The notes below the pieces were generated by a model. The model did no database searches, had not been told where the DNA came from, and saw only the letters and a program-made list of their open reading frames with translations. From IMG/VR virus record IMGVR_UViG_3300023094_000013, positions 1 through 45,979 of that record: a stretch of 45,979 nucleotides of DNA. One strand, written 5' to 3'. This DNA is from a virus. Position 1 is the stretch's first letter; every line of letters starts with the position of its first letter. The translations under genes and the position numbers were made by a program. This document shows, piece after piece, positions 7,538 to 12,557 of this stretch.

Positions 7538-7960
7538 TTACGCGTTAGCCGCCATCCACCTGTCGATGGCTTCCTTCGCTGCCAGCATCTCTTCCATCTG
7601 CGGGACGCGTCGGGCGGCAGCTTTGTCGAGGATAAGCTTAGTCTCGATCCAGAGATCGTGCTGCATGTTTGCGAGACGGGCGCTCTCTACGCGGGGTGCG
7701 TATGCTGGATAGAAGTGGTCCGAGTAGTACTTGGACGACCCTTCTTCGTTCTGAACGTCTCCGTACTTGTCGACTATGAAGCGACGCTCATTGACGAGAG
7801 TGCCGTCCTCTTTGGCGCGAGCGATCACGACACGGGTCTTCAGCAGCTTCACGATCTTGTAGTTCTCGTAGATCGTTGCGGTGTTCGCGAAGTCGTGGAA
7901 GCGGACAGTCACTGCTTCATCTCCGACAGACAGATCCTTGACGTTGATCGCGTTCGACAT
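7538..7960 (-). CDS. Hypothetical protein, 140 aa
   Basis: Unknown. The start MSNAINVKDLSVGDEAV is preferred over an in-frame ATG six codons upstream because AAAGGAATCAAA-ATG matches the ribosome-binding site of the next unit (GAAGGAAACAAA-ATG). The N-terminal part is beta-rich (VGDEAVTVRFHDF, VVIARAKEDG), reminiscent of a small barrel, and the C-terminus is helical. Single-gene unit with promoter 8011-8039 and terminator 7506-7529. Confidence 0.7.
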   Translation of the reverse strand: MSNAINVKDLSVGDEAVTVRFHDFANTATIYENYKIVKLLKTRVVIARAKEDGTLVNERRFIVDKYGDVQNEEGSSKYYSDHFYPAYAPRVESARLANMQHDLWIETKLILDKAAARRVPQMEEMLAAKEAIDRWMAANA

Positions 7961-8010
7961 TTTGATTCCTTTGCTCATGGGCCGGGATCCTCCCCTGCCT
8001 TCTAGATTCA

Positions 8011-8039
8011 ACTATACTCCAGAAGTCGAGTATTCACTA
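8011..8039 (-). promoter_or_regulatory. Consensus phage promoter P4
   Basis: -35 TAGTGA (8034-8039), 17-bp spacer with ACTCGA, -10 TATAGT (8011-8016). ATACTC and GAGTAT within it form an inverted repeat across the spacer. Confidence 0.75.
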
Positions 8040-8058
8040 CTCTATTCTGGAATTGTTT

Positions 8059-8454
8059 TCAGTTGTGGGCGGTGACCGCGTGCGGCGTGCGGTCCATGAA
8101 GGAGTCGAGTGCCTTGCGGGTCTTGAAGCGCTTGATGTCCTTGCCACCCTTGGCGGTGCGGATGTAAGCGTAGAACGGCTTCTCGGCGACGACATCGGCG
8201 TAGGTCGGCTGCGTGCGGCGCGTGTCGGGCACGAGCGTCGCTACGGCTTCGGACGGGCGACCCGTGGCGGCGATGCGCTCGTTGCGGGCAGTCTCGGTGT
8301 CGTGAAGCTGGATGGCCCAGGTGATTGCGTTCATCTCGGTGATGCGACCGTCGCTGGGGCCGATCTCGGCGTTCAGCTTGTAGAGCTCCAGGTAGCGGGC
8401 CTGTGCGGCTTCAACGGTCTCGTAGCTGACGCCCTGTGCGGAGATGTTCGACAT
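8059..8454 (-). CDS. Hypothetical protein, 131 aa
   Basis: Unknown. Start MSNISAQGVSYETV is supported by GAAGGAAACAAA directly upstream. The N-terminal half is helical (VEAAQARYLELYKLN) and the C-terminus contains KGGKDIKRFKTRKALDSF, basic and possibly nucleic-acid binding. Its N-terminal MSN and ribosome-binding site resemble those of the 7538-7960 gene, but the proteins are not otherwise alike. Confidence 0.7.
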   Translation of the reverse strand: MSNISAQGVSYETVEAAQARYLELYKLNAEIGPSDGRITEMNAITWAIQLHDTETARNERIAATGRPSEAVATLVPDTRRTQPTYADVVAEKPFYAYIRTAKGGKDIKRFKTRKALDSFMDRTPHAVTAHN

Positions 8455-8505
8455 TTTGTTTCCTTCGGTCTCTGGCTCGGGGTCCTTCCCTTGCCTTATA
8501 ACTCT

Positions 8506-8535
8506 ATCATACTCCATGATTGTCGAGTTCCGCTA
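8506..8535 (-). promoter_or_regulatory. Consensus phage promoter P5
   Basis: -35 TAGCGG (8530-8535), 18-bp spacer AACTCGAC...CATGGAG, -10 TATGAT (8506-8511). Lies just downstream of the tRNA gene and drives the gene starting at 8454, whose leader contains GGGAAGGACCCC. Confidence 0.75.
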
Positions 8536-8565
8536 CTTATTCTCGAAAATACTTTGGATTACTTT

Positions 8566-8641
8566 TGGTACACCCGGTGGGACTCGAACCCACACTGAAC
8601 GGAGTTTAAACCCGTCGCCTCTGCCATTGGGCTACGAGTGC
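8566..8641 (-). tRNA. tRNA with anticodon UAA (Leu codon UUA), class I shape
   Basis: A 76-nt cloverleaf with encoded CCA: acceptor GCACTCG/CGGGTGT, D arm GCC/GGC, anticodon stem ACGGG/TCCGT with loop TTTAAAC (U33, anticodon UAA, A37), T arm GTGGG-TTCGAGT-CCCAC, discriminator A. UAA reads UUA, a codon rare in this GC-rich genome. Bacterial leucine tRNAs are class II with a long variable arm, whereas this one has only 5 nt (TCAGT), so the amino acid it carries is uncertain. Confidence 0.85.
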
Positions 8642-8669
8642 TGACCGGGACGCTTTCACGCCCCGGTCA
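8642..8669 (-). terminator. Hairpin abutting the tRNA 5' end
   Basis: Stem TGACCGGG/CCCGGTCA (8 bp) follows the stop of the gene at 8680 and ends exactly where the tRNA begins. It may terminate transcription or help 5' processing of the tRNA. Confidence 0.5.
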
Positions 8670-8679
8670 AGTTTACCCG

Positions 8680-9030
8680 CTAGACCAGCAGCGAGTAGCG
8701 GGCGTCGTCCGGGAAGGACGACCAGCTCAGCGCCGAGTGCCACTCGTCGTTGTAGTAGGTGTACCAGACATCGGACTCGATTCCACGGTACGACACGTAC
8801 TTGATGCAGACGAGCACCGCGACGACGGGGCTGCTGCCCGCCTGAACGTGCGTTACGACCTTGTACTTGCGACTGCGGTTGATCGTGGTGCCGACGAAGT
8901 CTTCCGGCGCATCGTCGTCTGCCAGACGGACGGTGGCGCCTTCGTCCAGACCCTTGGCGAAGGCGTGGTCCAGAGCCGCAGCCTGGAACTTCGCGATGTC
9001 GTTGATGGTGGGGATGGAGAACTTGGACAT
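8680..9030 (-). CDS. Hypothetical protein, 116 aa
   Basis: Unknown. Start MSKFSIPTINDIAKF follows GAGAGGCAAAC. The N-terminal helix (AKFQAAALDHAFAKGLDEGA) precedes a beta-rich domain (RKYKVVTHVQAG, VAVLVCIKYVSY). Driven by promoter 9076-9104 and transcribed just ahead of the tRNA, so the two may share a transcript. Confidence 0.7.
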   Translation of the reverse strand: MSKFSIPTINDIAKFQAAALDHAFAKGLDEGATVRLADDDAPEDFVGTTINRSRKYKVVTHVQAGSSPVVAVLVCIKYVSYRGIESDVWYTYYNDEWHSALSWSSFPDDARYSLLV

Positions 9031-9047
9031 GTTTGCCTCTCGTTTGG

Positions 9048-9067
9048 GAGCCGGATCCTCCCGGCTC
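9048..9067 (-). promoter_or_regulatory. Leader hairpin, SD-like GAGGAT in loop
   Basis: Perfect 7-bp stem GAGCCGG/CCGGCTC with loop GAGGAT, 17 nt upstream of the start codon at 9030, in addition to the proximal GAGAGG. Confidence 0.65.
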
Positions 9068-9075
9068 ATAAGACT

Positions 9076-9104
9076 AGTATACTCCAGATCTCGAGTTTTC
9101 GCTA
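9076..9104 (-). promoter_or_regulatory. Consensus phage promoter P6
   Basis: -35 TAGCGA (9099-9104), 17-bp spacer AAACTCGAGATCTGGAG, -10 TATACT (9076-9081). It lies within a larger inverted repeat (9079-9121). Confidence 0.8.
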
Positions 9105-9121
9105 CCCGAGATCTGGAGTAT
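9079..9121. repeat. 15-bp inverted repeat overlapping promoter P6
   Basis: Arms ATACTCCAGATCTCG and CGAGATCTGGAGTAT are perfectly complementary, with a 13-nt loop that carries the -35 box. The structure starts right after the stop of the upstream gene (9125), so as RNA it could end that transcript while as DNA it is the next promoter. Confidence 0.75.
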
Positions 9122-9124
9122 TTA

Positions 9125-9784
9125 TTACTTGGCTTCGGGCTTGTGCTTCGGGATTCGGAAAGCGCTGTTCGAGACGCCGGTGCGCTTCCCGCAGTCCTCG
9201 CAGGTCGCGTAGTTGCCCGAGTAGTATCCGCTGCGACGCGGCAGGTCGGAGCGGATGGCCTTGCCGGAGCCGGAGCAGACGTTCGGGTCGTTGACGGTTC
9301 CGTTGGTCCACTCGATCGGAGCCGACGGGAAGCAGATCGTGCAGAGGATCGATCCGTGCTCAGCGACTGCTTCGGCTTCGGTCAGGCCGGAAACCTTCGG
9401 GAGCCATCCGATGCGGGTTGTCGGGCGGAAGGACGAGCAGTGCTGACTACGGTGGATGTGCTCGACCATGAAGAAGCGGTTCCAGCCGGTGTACTCGTCT
9501 TTGTCGATCTGGACTGCGATATCGGCCAGCGGGCGGGCCGCAGCGGTGATCTCGATGATGCGAGCTTCGGCCTTCTCGATCTTGTTGGTGTAGTAGTCGA
9601 AGTCGACGCTGCCTTCGAAGTTCTTGTCGTAAGACGCGCGGCGCTTCATGGCCTTCTTGGACTCGGCGATGATCTTCTTCTCGGCCTTGGTCTCGTCCAT
9701 GGCAACGTGGTAGGCTTCCCAAGCAGCGGCGATGCGGGTGTCGATCTCGCGAGCGGTAGCGATCTCAGAGGCGCGGTTCGTCAT
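9125..9784 (-). CDS. Hypothetical zinc-finger protein, 219 aa
   Basis: The N-terminal half is a long charged helix, probably coiled coil (DETKAEKKIIAESKKAMKRR; IEKAEARIIEITAAARPL). The C-terminal half has paired Cys knuckles: CTIC (about residue 148), Cys near 168 and CEDC (about 196), the layout of a zinc-binding module. Possibly DNA- or RNA-binding; no named family. GAAGGA lies 7 nt before the ATG, behind the leader hairpin, with two tandem promoters upstream. Confidence 0.7.
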   Translation of the reverse strand: MTNRASEIATAREIDTRIAAAWEAYHVAMDETKAEKKIIAESKKAMKRRASYDKNFEGSVDFDYYTNKIEKAEARIIEITAAARPLADIAVQIDKDEYTGWNRFFMVEHIHRSQHCSSFRPTTRIGWLPKVSGLTEAEAVAEHGSILCTICFPSAPIEWTNGTVNDPNVCSGSGKAIRSDLPRRSGYYSGNYATCEDCGKRTGVSNSAFRIPKHKPEAK

Positions 9785-9802
9785 GATAAGTCCTTCGGTC
9801 GG

Positions 9803-9820
9803 AGCCGGATCCTCCCGGCT
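9803..9820 (-). promoter_or_regulatory. Leader hairpin, SD-like GAGGAT in loop
   Basis: Stem AGCCGG/CCGGCT with loop GAGGAT, 18 nt upstream of the start codon at 9784; the regular GAAGGA site follows it. Confidence 0.6.
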
Positions 9821-9829
9821 GATATAAGA

Positions 9830-9859
9830 ACTCTACTCCATGAGTGTCCAGTTTCACTA
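9830..9859 (-). promoter_or_regulatory. Consensus phage promoter P7
   Basis: -35 TAGTGA (9854-9859), 18-bp spacer ending CATGGAG, -10 TAGAGT (9830-9835). Downstream member of a tandem pair for the gene at 9784. Confidence 0.75.
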
Positions 9860-9916
9860 CTCCATTCTGAAAGTATTTTGGAAATCTTTTTAAATTGGAT
9901 TTTGGGCACCAGGCTC

Positions 9917-9945
9917 ATTCTACTCTGAATCTCGAGTTTCCGCTA
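9917..9945 (-). promoter_or_regulatory. Consensus phage promoter P8
   Basis: -35 TAGCGG (9940-9945), 17-bp spacer AAACTCGAGATTCAGAG, -10 TAGAAT (9917-9922). Begins immediately after the stop of the 9946 gene. The roughly 55-nt stretch to P7 is AT-rich and has no reading frame. Confidence 0.7.
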
Positions 9946-10191
9946 CTACCAATTCTCAAGCTCGATATCAGGATGCTCGTAGCTGGTTACTATTGTGCCT
10001 CCGACCGTGACGATACCAACGTCGGGCCAATCATGCAAAGTGCCAGGAGTCATAGCTACACTGCTCGAGTTGCGACGCTCGGCTTCTACTCGCAGTTCTT
10101 CCTGGATGGCTGCGAACGGACGCATGGCCACCTTGATCTCTGATGTCTGCCGACTGCGGATGACGCCAGTCAGGTAAAGTCGTCTTGCCAT
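9946..10191 (-). CDS. Hypothetical protein, 81 aa
   Basis: Unknown. Start MARRLYLTGVIRSRQ is preceded by AGAGGAGATC. Mostly beta-like with one charged helix (PFAAIQEELRVEAERR) and a VGIVTVGGTIVTSY strand pair. It lies 18 nt downstream of the tRNA-like element, which is therefore its 5' leader unless it is processed out. Confidence 0.65.
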   Translation of the reverse strand: MARRLYLTGVIRSRQTSEIKVAMRPFAAIQEELRVEAERRNSSSVAMTPGTLHDWPDVGIVTVGGTIVTSYEHPDIELENW

Positions 10192-10209
10192 GATCTCCTC
10201 TTTCTCTTG

Positions 10210-10319
10210 TGGAAACGGTTGGACTTGAACCAACGCACTAGGCTCTGTGCTTCGGGGTCTTGACCTCGCCTCTCAGCGACGCGACCACGCCTATGCTCTA
10301 CCATCTGAGCTACGTTCCC
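10210..10319 (-). tRNA. tRNA-like element with 45-nt anticodon loop
   Basis: Acceptor GGGAACG/CGTTTCC, D arm GCTC/GAGC with AGATGGTA loop, T arm GTTGG-TTCAAGT-CCAAC and discriminator A all form properly. The only matching anticodon stem is TAGGC/GCCTA, which encloses 45 nt instead of 7, so about 38 nt are inserted. No CCA is encoded (ACAAG follows). It may be a decayed tRNA, an intron-bearing one, or a tRNA-like leader of the gene at 9946. The amino acid cannot be assigned. Confidence 0.55.
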
Positions 10320-10492
10320 GTGCGACCCGTTTACTGCACGGAGGGTCAGACCGCCTAGATGATCTTCGAGGATCGCCGGGTGGTCCCAGCTTCTCTAGGT
10401 ATTCAGTTGGATGCTCCGTCGCCGGTGTCCCGTCGTGGACCCTCGCGTCTTATGGCTTCGGAGCGAATCCTCGATATAGGAGGACTCGTGAG
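10320..10492 (-). other. Gene-free spacer
   Basis: About 170 bp between the terminator of the surface-protein operon and the tRNA-like element. I see no convincing reading frame, no consensus promoter and no second cloverleaf in it. Confidence 0.4.
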
Positions 10493-10518
10493 CGGCGGGG
10501 TTATGACGCCCCGCCGCC
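10493..10518 (-). terminator. Terminator hairpin after surface-protein gene
   Basis: Perfect 9-bp stem GCGGCGGGG/CCCCGCCGC with an 8-nt loop, 8 nt beyond the TAG of the surface-protein gene. No U-tract follows, which is common for actinobacterial terminators. Confidence 0.65.
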
Positions 10519-10526
10519 CTGTGGTG

Positions 10527-11969
10527 CTAGTTGTTGCGGTTCAGGCGGCGAGCGACGAAGACGGAACCCGTCCCGAGGCTCAGGAAACCGAACACGGCCC
10601 AGAGAAGGCCGGTGATGTCAGCGCCGGTGCTGGCGAGACGCTCCGGAGCCGCTACGCGGGCCGCTACGGGCGGCGGCGTGACCGGCGTGGTGAGCGCTAC
10701 CGGGGTGACCGGCGTCAGAGGCGTGGTCGTGTCGACCGGGGTAACGGGCGTCACGGGCGTCGTCGGGGTGGTCGGAGTCGTGGGAGTGGTGGGCGTCGTC
10801 GGCTCCTCCGGCGTCGTGCACTCCAGTCCGGCGAAGTCTGCCTCGGTCAGCGCTCGAACGTAGGAGCTCGTCGTGATGACGGGCGTGCCTTCGCTGTAGG
10901 TGCCGCTCTCGGCGTCGAATGACTTCGGAGTCGTGGTCGTCGTGGTGGTGTGCAGCGTTGCAGTGTCATCGCAGTCGAAGTCTTCTTCGCTCTCGACGAC
11001 GGTCACGATGTCCGACTGCGGTTCAACGAAGCATGGTGCCTCGCTGTCGCCGTTCTGGAATCCGGTTGCCGGCAGAACGACGATCGTCTGAGAGACGTTG
11101 CCTCCGGTGATCTTCGTTCCGTACGGGAACGCCGGGTCGAATCCAGCGCCGATCTTCTGGGTCGTGTACACATAGCTGCCGGCACCGTTGGGCGTCGGAG
11201 AGATGTAGATCCGAGTTCCGTTGGACTGCTCGTAGCCGTTCGCGTTCTGAGCCGGTCGCGACATGTCGATGCCGAAGCCACCGGGCTCCGTGCAGGTCGG
11301 CGGTGTCGGCGAGTAGTTCGGTACGGTCACGCCGACGGGCGGGCATGCGGTCGTCTTGCCGTTGATGGTGCGGTCGTAGGCGGTGCCGATGGCGTCGATG
11401 ACGACCGAGTAGGTGTGGTTCTTGGCGCCATCGATCTGCTTCGTTCCGGAGTACGAGCTACCGAAGTGGATGACGTCGGTCGTAGCTCCGTCCAGGATCA
11501 GCGTGATGGTGTTGTCCTGAGCCGACACGGCGGGGCTGGTCTCGACCTTGGCCGTGACCTCGGCCGATCCGGGAACAGCGACGATCTCGGCGCTGATGAG
11601 CTCTCCGGGCTTCGTTACGCCGGTCGGAACCCAGCCCTTGCCGTTGTCTCCGGCGTTCCAGCCTTCGACTTCGAACCGGGTCTTGTCGGAGTTGCCGTTG
11701 CCCTGATCGGCGTGGGCGTACTCGAACAGCGTCGGTCCGTAGACGGCGGGAACTCCGACGACTGCTTCGACTGCCGGAGTTACGACGACCGTCTTGAACT
11801 CTGCAGGCTTGCCGGCAACGAACTCGTAGTTGGACAGGTTTGCCGTGATGGACGAACAGGTCGACGTAACCTCGGGCGTGTGCGCCGATGCGGGAGCGGC
11901 CAACACGACCGCACCTCCCAGACCGAGCGCGACTGCGGCAATCGCAGCCGAGATGGATTTGAATTTCAT
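10527..11969 (-). CDS. Secreted, sortase-anchored cell-surface protein, 480 aa
   Basis: Predicted to be exported and fixed covalently to the host wall. There is a classic Sec signal ([19 protein letters not shown], cleavage after ASA at about residue 29), a beta-rich extracellular region of about 350 residues with several Cys, a Thr/Pro repeat stalk ([11 protein letters not shown]..., about 390-430), then an LASTG sortase motif (residue 445), a hydrophobic helix and an RRLNRNN tail. This is the full layout of an LPXTG-type wall protein, unlike a virion gene. It may alter the infected or lysogenic cell surface (superinfection exclusion, adhesion), or be a host-derived cargo gene. Follows three tiny coupled genes; ends at a terminator. 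Confidence 0.8.
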   Translation of the reverse strand: MKFKSISAAIAAVALGLGGAVVLAAPASAHTPEVTSTCSSITANLSNYEFVAGKPAEFKTVVVTPAVEAVVGVPAVYGPTLFEYAHADQGNGNSDKTRFEVEGWNAGDNGKGWVPTGVTKPGELISAEIVAVPGSAEVTAKVETSPAVSAQDNTITLILDGATTDVIHFGSSYSGTKQIDGAKNHTYSVVIDAIGTAYDRTINGKTTACPPVGVTVPNYSPTPPTCTEPGGFGIDMSRPAQNANGYEQSNGTRIYISPTPNGAGSYVYTTQKIGAGFDPAFPYGTKITGGNVSQTIVVLPATGFQNGDSEAPCFVEPQSDIVTVVESEEDFDCDDTATLHTTTTTTTPKSFDAESGTYSEGTPVITTSSYVRALTEADFAGLECTTPEEPTTPTTPTTPTTPTTPVTPVTPVDTTTPLTPVTPVALTTPVTPPPVAARVAAPERLASTGADITGLLWAVFGFLSLGTGSVFVARRLNRNN

Positions 11970-12106
11970 GCTGTCTTCTCCTCTTGTGGAACCTGAACCA
12001 CGACCGTGTGGCCGTGGGTTGTTGCGTGATGCTCTGCGTGATAGAAGTCGCTCGTTCCGTAGCCGCAGTCACTACAGTCGAAAGGAAGCCCGCTATCCAC
12101 GCCCAT
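11966..12106 (-). CDS. Small C2H2-type zinc-finger protein, 46 aa
   Basis: Begins MGVDSGLPFDCSDCGYG. CxxC is followed by several His (YHAEHHATTHGH), the spacing of a C2H2 finger. Its TGA overlaps the ATG of the surface-protein gene (ATGA) and its start lies inside the preceding gene, so it is embedded in a coupled operon. Possibly a regulator; DNA binding is inferred from the finger only. Confidence 0.6.
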   Translation of the reverse strand: MGVDSGLPFDCSDCGYGTSDFYHAEHHATTHGHTVVVQVPQEEKTA

Positions 12107-12317
12107 GCTCTTTCAGATAGGCCTGAGCCTTCTCGACTAGAACTTCGAGCTCGTTGAGATTCATCTGGAGCGAAAGGGTCGAGTACTCGTGCATCCGAAG
12201 CTGGATGATCAAGTTGTTCTCGACGTGCTCGGTCTCTTCTTCGATCAAGATCTCGCGAACGTCTTCAGCTTGACGGCGACGAACTTCTCGTATGATGGAG
12301 TCGTTTGCTTCGCTCAT
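12093..12317 (-). CDS. Hypothetical helical protein, 74 aa
   Basis: Unknown, all-helical and charged (SIIREVRRRQAEDVREIL; LNELEVLVEKAQAYLKEHG). The ATG shares its A with the stop of the upstream 50-aa gene (TGATG). Second gene of the operon from promoter 12514-12542. Confidence 0.65.
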   Translation of the reverse strand: MSEANDSIIREVRRRQAEDVREILIEEETEHVENNLIIQLRMHEYSTLSLQMNLNELEVLVEKAQAYLKEHGRG

Positions 12318-12469
12318 CAGAGCACCGCCCCGGTGTTCTCGTCCTTGATCGCAACCTCAAGATCAGTTGCGTTGGCTTCGAGAAGCTGTGCGAACTCAAC
12401 AGCCTTACGAACGTCGTCGAGGGTGCCGAGAGGGGCGCCTGTCGCGGCGTTGAACAATTTGTAACGCAT
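12317..12469 (-). CDS. Hypothetical protein, 50 aa
   Basis: Begins MRYKLFNAATGAPLGTL and ends ENTGAVL. A short alpha/beta sequence with a helix VRKAVEFAQLLEAN. GAAAGGACTCC lies before the ATG. First gene after promoter P9; the exact overlap with the next gene and the ribosome-binding site support it being real. Function unknown. Confidence 0.65.
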   Translation of the reverse strand: MRYKLFNAATGAPLGTLDDVRKAVEFAQLLEANATDLEVAIKDENTGAVL

Positions 12470-12488
12470 TATGGAGTCCTTTCCATTT

Positions 12489-12504
12489 CCGGTGTCCTTA
12501 CCGG
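12489..12504 (-). promoter_or_regulatory. Leader hairpin, SD-like AAGGAC in loop
   Basis: Stem CCGGT/ACCGG with loop AAGGAC between P9 and the start codon at 12469. The proximal site is GAAAGGACTCC. Confidence 0.55.
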
Positions 12505-12513
12505 GCTAAGACA

Positions 12514-12542
12514 AGTATGCCCCAACCCGGCCCATTTCACTA
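12514..12542 (-). promoter_or_regulatory. Consensus phage promoter P9
   Basis: -35 TAGTGA (12537-12542), 17-bp GC-rich spacer, -10 CATACT (12514-12519). Drives the operon ending with the surface protein. Confidence 0.65.
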
Positions 12543-12557
12543 CACTATTTCGAATAT

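Noticed and set aside
10320-10492. A second tRNA between the terminator and the tRNA-like element
   Set aside because: I could not form a T arm with TTC loop or a matching acceptor stem in this stretch.
10690-10810. Tandem repeat in the 3' part of the surface-protein gene as a mobile or regulatory repeat
   Set aside because: It encodes the in-frame Thr/Pro stalk, so it is a protein-level repeat.
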